Shown here piece by piece: positions 1-6,616 of a DNA stretch of 21,121 nt; position 1 is the stretch's first letter; every line of letters starts with the position of its first letter. The notes below the pieces were generated by a model. The model saw nothing but the letters and a program-made list of their open reading frames with translations. It had not been told where the DNA came from and searched no databases. A program made the translations under genes and the position numbers. The stretch comes from Oscillospiraceae bacterium. Its GTDB lineage: Bacteria > Bacillota > Clostridia > Oscillospirales > Ruminococcaceae. The stretch covers positions 1,540 through 22,660 of the forward strand of contig CADBXQ010000002.1 of NCBI GenBank assembly GCA_902798675.1. The letters are read 5' to 3'.

Positions 1-197
1 CGCTTGTTGAGGAGGCGTCCAAAATGACTTGAAGGCTCGGGAAGGTTTAATATTACAGTTAGTTGTGAGGTGGGGCGGTTTTTTCTTTTTTGCATTGTTT
101 TTTAAAACGTGATCAAGGATATTCAAAATTGCTTAAAATTTTAGATAAAGAGTCTGATATTTTTAAAAAGAAAACTCATGGGGACAAATATAACCCA
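1..197 (+). repeat. Dispersed ~205-bp element, copy A (5' end cut by window)
   Basis: This copy shares with the others the core AGGTTTAATATTACAGTTAG (43-62) followed by TTGTGAG. It also has a central GCATTGTTTTTT tract, an AAAGAGTC motif and the 3' end GGGACAAATATAACCCA (181-197). The left end resembles copy D (CTTGTTGAGG), so only a few bases are missing off the window edge. The middle is diverged from the other copies, with small indels. No reading frame is conserved. It ends 26 bases before the -35 box of the pgi promoter. The 1-307 stretch otherwise holds only that promoter and a short leader. Confidence 0.85.
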
Positions 198-223
198 ATT
201 CAATAATTTTTCAAATTTATCGC

Positions 224-251
224 TTGACTTTAAAAAAAATTGTGATATAAT
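224..251 (+). promoter_or_regulatory. Sigma-A-type promoter of pgi
   Basis: TTGACT (224-229), a 16-base spacer and TATAAT (246-251), with an extended -10 (TGA before TATAAT). It predicts a start of transcription near 258 and a leader of about 50 bases before the pgi ATG. Confidence 0.8.
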
Positions 252-307
252 GGGAACAGGTGGTTTGAAACTTTGACAGCATGATGGGATTGAGAGTGAT
301 TTTTTAA

Positions 308-1603
308 ATGTCGGTTTGTTTGAATTCGGGCTATTTGAAGGAGTTTATTTCGGAACACGAATTGCGTGAAGTATTTCCGTTCGTTAAGGCTGCGCACGAA
401 TTGTTGGTTGGAAGGTCGGGAGCAGGCAGTGATTTTTTGGGCTGGCTTGATTTGCCTGTAAACTATGATAGGGGCGAGTTTAGCAGGATAAAGGCTGCGG
501 CCGAAAAAATACGACAAGATTCAGATATTTTGGTTGTTATTGGGATTGGAGGTTCATATCTTGGTTCTAGAGCGGTTATTGAAGCCATAAATTCTCAGTT
601 ATATAACCTCACTTGTTCGGACGCGCCGCGTGTTTATTTTGTTGGCAACAGCATCAGCCCAACATATTTTAATGAAATTTTGAGACTTTGTGAAGGAAAA
701 GACGTTTGCGTTAATGTGATTTCGAAATCAGGGACAACAACTGAGCCCGCGATTGCGTTTCGAGTGTTTAAAAATTTGCTTGAGGAAAAATATGGCGTTG
801 AGGGAGCGAGGTCTCGAATTTATTGCACAACCGACAAAAATAAAGGAACATTAAAAGAGCTTGCTTTGAGGAATTCCTATGAGCAGTTTGTTATTCCAGA
901 CGACATCGGGGGAAGGTTTTCTGTCCTAACAGCTGTTGGCTTGCTTCCGATGGCTGTTGCCGGGCTTAACATATCCGCTGTTATGGAGGGAGCGGCTGGG
1001 GCGGTTGAGGATTTTTCTGATTGTGACCTCGAAAAAAATGATTGCTATAGATATGCTGCGATTCGCAATATTTTATATAACAAAGGGAAGCGGGCTGAAA
1101 TGCTTGTTTCATATGAGCCTTCGATGACGGCGTTTTTGGAGTGGTATAAGCAGCTTTTTGGAGAGAGCGAGGGCAAGGATGACAAGGGGCTTTTGCCAAC
1201 TTCGGCCATATTTTCAACTGATCTTCACTCTCTTGGGCAGTATATACAGGATGGTTCTAAGATAATTTTTGAAACGGTTTTGGATTTTAAAAAGCCAAGA
1301 GAGGATTTTTATATTTATGAAGATGAAGGCAATTTTGATGGGCTGAATTTTTTGGCGAACCAAAACATGAGCGAGGTTAATCGAAGGGCGTTTGAGGGAA
1401 CAGTTCTTGCCCACACTGAAGGCAAAGTGCCCAATATCATTTTAGAGCTTGAAACAATTAATGAGTTTGAAATAGGAAATTTGATATATTTTTTTGAAAA
1501 GGCGTGTGCCCGTTTAACCAGCCCGGAGTTGAGAAATATAAAAAAAATATGTTTGCGCTTTTGGGAAAGCCTGGTTTTGAGGATATGCGCCAGGAAATTT
1601 TGA
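308..1603 (+). CDS. pgi: Glucose-6-phosphate isomerase with a frameshifted C-terminus (possible pseudogene)
   Basis: Interconverts glucose-6-phosphate and fructose-6-phosphate in glycolysis and gluconeogenesis in the cytosol. The first 400 residues are typical Firmicutes Pgi: VVIGIGGSYLGSRA (76-89), the sugar-phosphate loop SGTTTEPA (141-148), signature 1 around GGRFSVLTAVG (201-211), the catalytic Glu in FGESEGK (E288) and the active-site His in TDLHSLGQ (H307). After YFFEKAC the frame breaks. The remaining residues are unrelated to the family, while the next frame, from CCG at 1510 to TGA at 1624-1626, reads PFNQPGVEKYKKNMFALLGK and on to a normal Pgi C-terminus. The family's intervening SGYLLGVN-type stretch is missing, so about 28 bases appear deleted inside PROSITE-type signature 2. 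That signature carries the conserved Lys. The start is ATG 308 with only a weak GAGAG ribosome site. Identity is certain; function of this copy is doubtful. Confidence 0.9.
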   Translation: MSVCLNSGYLKEFISEHELREVFPFVKAAHELLVGRSGAGSDFLGWLDLPVNYDRGEFSRIKAAAEKIRQDSDILVVIGIGGSYLGSRAVIEAINSQLYNLTCSDAPRVYFVGNSISPTYFNEILRLCEGKDVCVNVISKSGTTTEPAIAFRVFKNLLEEKYGVEGARSRIYCTTDKNKGTLKELALRNSYEQFVIPDDIGGRFSVLTAVGLLPMAVAGLNISAVMEGAAGAVEDFSDCDLEKNDCYRYAAIRNILYNKGKRAEMLVSYEPSMTAFLEWYKQLFGESEGKDDKGLLPTSAIFSTDLHSLGQYIQDGSKIIFETVLDFKKPREDFYIYEDEGNFDGLNFLANQNMSEVNRRAFEGTVLAHTEGKVPNIILELETINEFEIGNLIYFFEKACARLTSPELRNIKKICLRFWESLVLRICARKF

Positions 1604-1622
1604 GTTTAATTTCAAAAAGCCC

Positions 1623-1651
1623 TTGACAAATTTTATGGGTTGTGATATAAT
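1623..1651 (+). promoter_or_regulatory. Strong sigma-A-type promoter of rpmF
   Basis: Perfect TTGACA (1623-1628), a 17-base spacer and perfect TATAAT (1646-1651), with the extended -10 TG at 1644. The TGA inside the -35 box is also the stop codon of the ancestral pgi reading frame, so the two genes are packed as tightly as possible. Confidence 0.88.
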
Positions 1652-1742
1652 TGCCATGGGGGTTTGTTGTTTGAATTTTTTATGTTTTTGGTTTTTTTGT
1701 TGATGTGATTTTTTAGTATTTCTTTAAAGGAGGCGTTGTGAA

Positions 1743-1925
1743 GTGGCGGTGCCAAAGAGAAAAACTTCCAAGGCGAGGCGTGATAAAAGGCGTTCTAGCG
1801 TTTGGAAGTTGGATGTTCCGGGTTTTTCCAGATGCACTAAATGTGGCGAATTAGGACTTCCCCACAGGGTTTGTGGAAATTGTGGATACTATAAAGGCGT
1901 TCAAGTTGTCAAAAAGGAAGCCTAG
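1743..1925 (+). CDS. rpmF: 50S ribosomal protein L32
   Basis: Small basic protein of the large ribosomal subunit, 60 residues. It begins AVPKRKTSKARRDKRRS, as L32 does, and has a four-cysteine zinc ribbon (CTKCGE, then CGNCGYY near residues 31-48). The start is GTG 1743, placed by AAAGGAGG nine bases upstream. An ATG is not available in frame. It is flanked by its own promoter and terminator, so it looks monocistronic. Its frequent upstream partner, the DUF177/YceD gene, is absent; pgi sits there instead. Confidence 0.96.
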   Translation: MAVPKRKTSKARRDKRRSSVWKLDVPGFSRCTKCGELGLPHRVCGNCGYYKGVQVVKKEA

Positions 1926-1937
1926 GAGGGGATGGTT

Positions 1938-1966
1938 CAGGCGAGGGAGTTCCTCGTCTGTTTTCG
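1938..1966 (+). terminator. Rho-independent terminator of rpmF
   Basis: A nine-pair stem (CAGGCGAGG 1938-1946 with CCTCGTCTG 1952-1960, one G-T wobble) around a five-base loop, followed by TTTT and more T-rich sequence. It lies 12 bases after the rpmF stop. Confidence 0.8.
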
Positions 1967-1969
1967 CAT

Positions 1970-1998
1970 TTTTCATTTTTAGTTATGTTTTTTATAAT
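1970..1998 (+). promoter_or_regulatory. Possible promoter of the der operon
   Basis: TTTTCA (1970-1975), 17 bases and TATAAT (1993-1998). The -35 is poor, but a promoter is expected here because rpmF ends in a terminator. A second TATAAT at 2006-2011 would start transcription inside the ribosome site, so it is less likely. Confidence 0.35.
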
Positions 1999-2027
1999 TG
2001 TGTCATATAATTTGGGAGGTCATGGTT

Positions 2028-3350
2028 ATGTCCATGCCGATTGTGGCGATAATAGGCAGGCCGAATGTTGGAAAGTCAACGTTGTTTAACAAAATAGTTG
2101 GAAAGCGCGTTTCGATTGTTGATGATGTTCCGGGGGTGACTCGTGACAGGATATATGCCGAAGGCGAGTGGGCGGGCGCCAGATTTAATCTGATCGATAC
2201 TGGTGGCTTGGAAGATGGCGGCGGGTTTATTTTTGAGCAAGTGAAAAACCAGTCGGAATTTGCAATGTCGGATGCAGATGTGATAATTTTTGTTGTCGAC
2301 ATAAAAAGCGGAGTTAATTCTTCAGATCTGGAAATTTCGAATATGTTGAAAAAAAATAAAAAGCCCGTTGTTTTATGCGTCAATAAATGCGACAGCGTTG
2401 GTGATGTTCCTGCTGAATTATATGAATTTTATAATCTTGCGCAGGGGGATCCGTTTCCGGTTTCTTCTGTTCATGGGCATGGCGTTGGGGATTTGCTTGA
2501 CGAGGTTATATCACATTTTAAAAAAGGGTTGGATTCTGATTTTTCAGAAGATAGGGTTAAAATTGCGATTGTTGGGAGGCCAAATGCTGGCAAATCTTCC
2601 CTGATTAATGCGCTTGTTGGCCAGGACCGAGTTATTGTTTCGGATGTTGCAGGAACAACAAGAGACGCAATAGACACTTTTATTAGGCATAGCGGCAAAG
2701 AATATGTTTTCATAGACACAGCTGGAATTCGAAGAAAAGCCAGAGTAACCCAAAACATCGAGCGCTACAGTGTTATTCGGGCGCATATGGCAGTTGATCG
2801 GGCGGATGTTTGTTTGATAGTGATTGACGCTTTGGAAGGATTTGCCCAACAGGACTCGAAAATTGTTGGATATGCTCTCGAGAAGGGAAAAGCTTCAATA
2901 ATTGCTGTCAATAAGTGGGATCTGGTTGAAAAAAATTCCGCGACGATGAATGAATTTAATAAAAAGCTCGAAAATGATTTTTCTTTCATGCCATATGCCC
3001 CGTTTATATACATATCCGCCAAAACCGGTCAGAGGGTAAATCAAATATATGGCTTGATTGATGAGGTTTATTTGCAAAGCCAAAAGAGAATTTCAACTGG
3101 CGCTTTAAATGAAATGCTTGCGTATTCAACCTCAAGAGTTCAGCCTCCGTCGGATAAGGGTCACAGATTAAAAATATATTATATCACGCAAGCTTCAGTT
3201 GCCCCCCCAACATTTATTGTTTTTGTGAATAAAAAGGAATTATTTCATTTTTCATATCAAAGATATTTGGAAAATCAAATTCGTGAATTGTTTGGATTTA
3301 TTGGGACTCCGATGAGAATAGTTGTTCGAGAACGAAGAAAAGAGGATTAG
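2028..3350 (+). CDS. der: Ribosome-associated GTPase Der (EngA)
   Basis: Double-GTPase needed for late 50S subunit assembly. Two G domains are visible. The first has GRPNVGKS (10-17), DTGG (57-60) and NKCD (119-122). The second has GRPNAGKS (183-190), DTAG (230-233) and NKWD. A KH-like C-terminal domain occupies about the last 90 residues. At 440 residues it is of normal length. ATG 2028 is chosen because GGGAGG (2014-2019) lies eight bases before it. ATG 2022 would be only two bases from it, and a still longer N-terminus has no ribosome site. ATG 2034 is also possible. It is the first gene of der-plsY-gpsA, with eight bases between it and plsY. Confidence 0.96.
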   Translation: MSMPIVAIIGRPNVGKSTLFNKIVGKRVSIVDDVPGVTRDRIYAEGEWAGARFNLIDTGGLEDGGGFIFEQVKNQSEFAMSDADVIIFVVDIKSGVNSSDLEISNMLKKNKKPVVLCVNKCDSVGDVPAELYEFYNLAQGDPFPVSSVHGHGVGDLLDEVISHFKKGLDSDFSEDRVKIAIVGRPNAGKSSLINALVGQDRVIVSDVAGTTRDAIDTFIRHSGKEYVFIDTAGIRRKARVTQNIERYSVIRAHMAVDRADVCLIVIDALEGFAQQDSKIVGYALEKGKASIIAVNKWDLVEKNSATMNEFNKKLENDFSFMPYAPFIYISAKTGQRVNQIYGLIDEVYLQSQKRISTGALNEMLAYSTSRVQPPSDKGHRLKIYYITQASVAPPTFIVFVNKKELFHFSYQRYLENQIRELFGFIGTPMRIVVRERRKED

Positions 3351-3358
3351 TTAAAAAT

Positions 3359-3997
3359 ATGTTTTTTAATTCTGAAATAGTTATCATTGTCGTTTTTTGT
3401 GTGATGGGATATTTTATTGGCAGCATAGATTTTGCTATTTTGATTTCGACAATTTTTTATGGCCGGGACATCAGGGACTATGGGAGCAGCAACGCAGGAA
3501 CAACCAATGTTTGGCGAACATTTGGGAAGATGCCGGCTGTTTTAACTTTTTTAGGCGATTTTATTAAAGGCATAGTTCCGATTGTTTTTTGCGATGTTAT
3601 GTTTTTTGTTTTGCTTGAAGAGAAAGCGCCGATATATTCGGGCATTTTGGTTGGAGTTTCTGCTCTGATGGGCCATGTTTTTCCGATATTTTATGAATTT
3701 AAAGGGGGAAAAGGAGTTGCGGTTTCGGCTGGAATTTTGCTAACTTTAGATTGGACTGTTTTTTTGCCTGTTGTTTTTGTTTTTTGCATTGTTTTTCTCA
3801 TTTCTAAAATAGTTTCTTTGAGTTCAATATTTGCTTCTATATCATATCCAATATTTGTTTTTTTGAAATATTTGATTTTTGGAAGTTCGGTTTTGGAGTT
3901 TATTGTTCGCATTTTTGCGGCGATTTTCATTTGTTTTATGGTGATTTTTATGCACAGGTCCAACATAAAGCGCTTGATTGATGGAACTGGAGTTTAA
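3359..3997 (+). CDS. plsY: Glycerol-3-phosphate acyltransferase PlsY
   Basis: Integral membrane enzyme that moves an acyl group from acyl-phosphate to glycerol-3-phosphate, giving lysophosphatidic acid, the first committed step of phospholipid synthesis. It has about five hydrophobic segments and the family's cytosolic motifs: GSSNAGTTNV (42-51), GDFIKG (66-71) and GHVFPIFYEFKGGKGVAVS (105-123). At 212 residues it matches the family. The start ATG 3359 has only a weak upstream GAGG within the end of der, suggesting translational coupling. gpsA, which makes its substrate, follows after 25 bases. The der-plsY-gpsA order is common in Firmicutes. Confidence 0.95.
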   Translation: MFFNSEIVIIVVFCVMGYFIGSIDFAILISTIFYGRDIRDYGSSNAGTTNVWRTFGKMPAVLTFLGDFIKGIVPIVFCDVMFFVLLEEKAPIYSGILVGVSALMGHVFPIFYEFKGGKGVAVSAGILLTLDWTVFLPVVFVFCIVFLISKIVSLSSIFASISYPIFVFLKYLIFGSSVLEFIVRIFAAIFICFMVIFMHRSNIKRLIDGTGV

Positions 3998-4022
3998 AAT
4001 TAAAACGAAAGGGTGTTGATGT

Positions 4023-5045
4023 ATGAAAAAGAGAGTTATTGCTATTTTGGGAGCTGGGAGCTTTGGAACGGCTTTGGCGAAGCTAATCAGTGGATATGAA
4101 AATTGTGATGTTGTTTTATGGTCGGCGGTTGAGGCTGAAATTCAGGGCATTATTAGAGATAAGGAAAATAAAAAATGTCTGCCCGGAGTCGTCATAGACA
4201 CTAATCGTGTTAAACTAACTTTAGATCCGTGTGATATATCCTCTGCAGATGTTGTCATTTTTGCGGCTGCTTCCAGCTATGTTAGGGCGGTTGCGCGTCA
4301 AGTTGCTGGATATGTCAAAAAGGGAGCAATAGTTGTCAACGTTGCTAAAGGCCTCGAGCAAAAGACTTTTAAAAGGCTGTCTGAGGTTATATGTGAGGAG
4401 CTTGGAGATTGTTTGTTTGCTGCTTTGTCTGGGCCGTCTCATGCCGAAGAAATAGCGCGACTTGTTCCGACTGCGGTTGTGGTTGCTTCCGAGAGTTTGA
4501 GTGTTGCTGAAAAAATCCAGGATGTATTAAATTCTCAAATATTTAGGTTATATGTCAATGATGACCTAATTGGGGTTGAAATTGGGGGGGCTTTAAAAAA
4601 TATAATAGCCTTTGCGCTTGGAATATGCGATGGAGTTGGCTTTAAAGACAACACTAAGGCCGCCTTGATGACGCGCGGAATAGCCGAAATTGGAAGGCTT
4701 GGAGTTGCTCTTGGAGCTAGAAGTCAAACATTTGCTGGGCTTTCTGGAATTGGCGACTTAATTGTGACATGCACAAGTATGCACAGCCGCAACAGGAGAG
4801 CGGGGATTTTGATTGGCCAAGGAAAAACTGCGGATGAGGCTTTGAGTGAGGTTGGGATGACGGTTGAAGGCTATTTTGCAACCAAAGCCGCATACGAACT
4901 GTCTAGGGCAAAAGATGTGTATATGCCGATAACCGACCAGCTGTATAATGTGTTATATAAAGGAAGGAGCATTAAAGATGCGCTGAATCACCTTATGAGT
5001 CGGCATTCAAAATACGAATCGGAGAAATTTTGGTTTGGCGTTTGA
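4023..5045 (+). CDS. gpsA: NAD(P)-dependent glycerol-3-phosphate dehydrogenase
   Basis: Reduces dihydroxyacetone phosphate to sn-glycerol-3-phosphate, the backbone used by the PlsY encoded just upstream. The N-terminal Rossmann domain begins with GAGSFGTALAKL (10-21). Conserved lysines lie in NVAKG (K109) and GGALKN (K192, the family's catalytic Lys), followed by GFKDNTKAALMTRG (206-219) and GLSGIGDL (239-246). At 340 residues it is full length. ATG 4023 has AAAGGGTG upstream at good spacing. It is the last gene of the operon and is followed by the hairpin at 5168-5205. Confidence 0.96.
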   Translation: MKKRVIAILGAGSFGTALAKLISGYENCDVVLWSAVEAEIQGIIRDKENKKCLPGVVIDTNRVKLTLDPCDISSADVVIFAAASSYVRAVARQVAGYVKKGAIVVNVAKGLEQKTFKRLSEVICEELGDCLFAALSGPSHAEEIARLVPTAVVVASESLSVAEKIQDVLNSQIFRLYVNDDLIGVEIGGALKNIIAFALGICDGVGFKDNTKAALMTRGIAEIGRLGVALGARSQTFAGLSGIGDLIVTCTSMHSRNRRAGILIGQGKTADEALSEVGMTVEGYFATKAAYELSRAKDVYMPITDQLYNVLYKGRSIKDALNHLMSRHSKYESEKFWFGV

Positions 5046-5167
5046 TATTGCTTTAAAAATGCTGGTTTATCAAAGATGAGGGGTGCATTTTGAAAATATA
5101 CAATTTGTAATCTCAATATGGATGGAAGCGGATGTCAATGAGGTGGCGTTGAGCTGCGTTTAAATCT

Positions 5168-5205
5168 AAGAAGCATTGGCACTGGGTTTGCTGGTGCTTC
5201 TTTTT
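5168..5205 (+). terminator. Terminator of der-plsY-gpsA
   Basis: AGAAGCA (5169-5175) pairs with TGCTTCT (5195-5201), closing an 18-19 base loop, followed by TTTTT. The stem is short but GC-containing and correctly placed before the repeat. I see nothing else recognisable in 5046-5167. Confidence 0.6.
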
Positions 5206-5218
5206 GCGCCCTCAAGGA

Positions 5219-5426
5219 CATTTACCTACCACTTGTCACGGACGCTTTCAAAGGGACTTTTGCTTGAGGAAGGTTTAATATTACAGTTAGTTGTGAGCGG
5301 GCGGCGCTTAAATTGGCTTTTGCATGGTTTTTGGGGACGAATTCGAGGATATTATAATATGTTGGGTTTTTAATTAAAGAGTCGGATGCTTTAAGCAGGA
5401 GCTTTACCAGGGACAAATATAACCCA
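5219..5426 (+). repeat. Dispersed ~205-bp element, copy B (full length)
   Basis: Left end CCACTTGT (5229-5236) then CGCTTTCAAAGGGAC. The core AGGTTTAATATTACAGTTAG is at 5270-5289, GGATATTATAATATGTTGGG is central (5346-5365), then TTAAAGAGTC, and GGGACAAATATAACCCA ends the element (5410-5426). It has the same layout and orientation as copies A and D. Compared with D, a one-base indel shifts any minus-strand frame, which argues against coding. It sits between the gpsA terminator and the rplU promoter. Confidence 0.88.
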
Positions 5427-5515
5427 ACAAAATAGTACATATAGTGATTTTGTTTTTGATTTGAGTCTTATTTTTTTGAGTGTAAAATTTTATTTTGAAA
5501 TTCGCGTTTTGGGGG

Positions 5516-5544
5516 TTGACAATTGGAGGGATTTGTGGTAGAAT
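5516..5544 (+). promoter_or_regulatory. Sigma-A-type promoter of the rplU operon
   Basis: Perfect TTGACA (5516-5521), a 17-base spacer and TAGAAT (5539-5544), preceded by an extended -10 TGG. Transcription should start near 5551. Confidence 0.85.
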
Positions 5545-5547
5545 AAA

Positions 5548-5626
5548 CATGCCGCATGTTGTGGGTTTGAAGTTTGCCTTTGCAGCGCCCATTGCAGCGA
5601 GATTATTTTGAGCGAGGAAGTTCTTT
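5548..5626 (+). promoter_or_regulatory. Candidate L21 leader (autoregulatory 5' UTR)
   Basis: The leader of about 75 bases before rplU contains GCA and TGGG (around 5553-5564) that can pair with CCCA and TGC (around 5589-5597). It also has a direct repeat GCAGCG on either side of CCCATT. Its position, length and structure potential fit the Firmicutes L21 leader family, but I cannot score it against the covariance model here. Confidence 0.4.
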
Positions 5627-5938
5627 ATGTATGCAGTTATTGAGACGGGCGGAAAGCAGCATCGTGTTAGCGTTGGTGATGTAATATATGTTGAAAAGTT
5701 GGATGTTGAAAGCGGGGCGAGCTTTTCGTTTGACAGGGTTGTTGCGGTTGGAAAAGAGGATGGAATGGTTGTTGGCTCGCCCTATGTTGATGGAGCCAGC
5801 GTTTCGGCAGAAGTTTTAAAAAATGGAAAAGCCAAGAAAATAACCGTTTTCACATATAGGCCTAAAAAGGATTCTAAAAGAAAAATGGGCCACAGGCAGC
5901 CGTATACTAAGCTTGAAATAAAGTCTATTAATGCGTGA
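5627..5938 (+). CDS. rplU: 50S ribosomal protein L21
   Basis: Large-subunit protein that binds 23S rRNA; 103 residues, normal length. It opens YAVIETGGKQHRVSVGDVI and has the conserved tail FTYRPKKDSKRKMGHRQPYT (75-94). ATG 5627 follows a GAGGAAG ribosome site. Its TGA stop shares one base with the ATG of prp (TGATG), so the two are translationally coupled. It is the first gene of the rplU-prp-rpmA-obgE-mrnC cluster. Confidence 0.97.
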   Translation: MYAVIETGGKQHRVSVGDVIYVEKLDVESGASFSFDRVVAVGKEDGMVVGSPYVDGASVSAEVLKNGKAKKITVFTYRPKKDSKRKMGHRQPYTKLEIKSINA

Positions 5939-6255
5939 TGATTACGGCCAATTTCTTATATTCCAAGGGCGGTTTTTGCGTTGGATTTGAGGTTTCGGGG
6001 CATTCCGGTTTTGCGGAATCTGGGTTTGATATAGTTTGTTCTGCTGTGTCTTGCGCTGTTCAGATGTGCTGCAACGGAATAACTGAAATTGTTAAGGCTG
6101 ACGCTCGAGTTTTTGTTGATTTTGGCAAAATTTCTTTGAGAGTTGAAAGGTTTGATGAAAAGGTTCAGGTTCTCTTGGAGTCGTTGAGAATGCAGATCGG
6201 TCTTTTGGAGAAGGATTATGGCGAGAATATATCATTATTATTGTTGGAGGTATGA
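5938..6255 (+). CDS. prp: Ribosomal processing cysteine protease Prp
   Basis: Cysteine protease (YsxB/DUF464) that trims the N-terminal extension of ribosomal protein L27 in Firmicutes and relatives. The catalytic His lies in SGHSGFAESG (H22) and the Cys in DIVCSAVS (C34), the same spacing as the characterised staphylococcal enzyme. At 105 residues it is typical. ATG 5938 is chosen over GTG 5935 because the family begins MI-A-F and the start overlaps the rplU stop. Its substrate gene rpmA is directly downstream, three bases away. Confidence 0.93.
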   Translation: MITANFLYSKGGFCVGFEVSGHSGFAESGFDIVCSAVSCAVQMCCNGITEIVKADARVFVDFGKISLRVERFDEKVQVLLESLRMQIGLLEKDYGENISLLLLEV

Positions 6256-6258
6256 AAT

Positions 6259-6537
6259 ATGTTACTTATTAATTTGCAACATTTTGCCCATAAAAAGGGA
6301 GTTGGCTCGACAAAAAATGGCAGGGATTCTGAGTCTAAGCGGCTTGGGGTTAAAAGGGCTGACGGGCAGTTTGTTTTGGCTGGAAACATCTTAGTTCGCC
6401 AGAGAGGAACCCACATCCACCCTGGTGAGAATGTTGGTCGCGGCTCGGATGACACTTTGTTTGCTATGTCAAGCGGCAGAGTTCGGTTTGAGCGCTTTGG
6501 TCGCTGTCGGAAAAAAGTCAGTGTCTATGCTGTCTGA
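6259..6537 (+). CDS. rpmA: 50S ribosomal protein L27 with cleavable N-terminal extension
   Basis: Large-subunit protein whose mature N-terminus reaches the peptidyl transferase centre. The precursor begins MLLINLQHF then AHKKGVGSTKNGRDS. Family knowledge places the Prp cut between F9 and A10, leaving AHKKG, the usual mature N-terminus. The usual motif is NLQFF; here the fourth residue is His. At 92 residues it is of normal length. The ribosome site GGAGG lies within the last codons of prp, so translation is coupled. Confidence 0.96.
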   Translation: MLLINLQHFAHKKGVGSTKNGRDSESKRLGVKRADGQFVLAGNILVRQRGTHIHPGENVGRGSDDTLFAMSSGRVRFERFGRCRKKVSVYAV

Positions 6538-6542
6538 ATGTC

Positions 6543-6567
6543 GGTCTCGGGGGACTCGAGGTTTTTC
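6543..6567 (+). terminator. Weak hairpin between rpmA and obgE (attenuator?)
   Basis: CTCG pairs with CGAG around a GGGGACT loop, extendable by G-T wobbles, and is followed by GTTTTTC. It is too weak to be a full terminator. It may reduce obgE expression relative to the ribosomal protein genes. Confidence 0.3.
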
Positions 6568-6616
6568 TGGCTTTTCGTTTGCCTTCTAAACGTGCATATA
6601 AACAGGAGGAAAATGT

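Noticed and set aside
1998..2027. Longer N-terminus for der
   Set aside because: No ribosome site fits. The residues before MSMPIVAIIGRP are not family-like, and GGGAGG points to ATG 2028.
5222..5440. Minus-strand frames with a shared DSLIKxPTxYNIL motif in copies B, C and D
   Set aside because: The similarity comes from the DNA repeat. A one-base indel between B and D changes the frame halfway, and copy A has a stop, so the frame is not kept.
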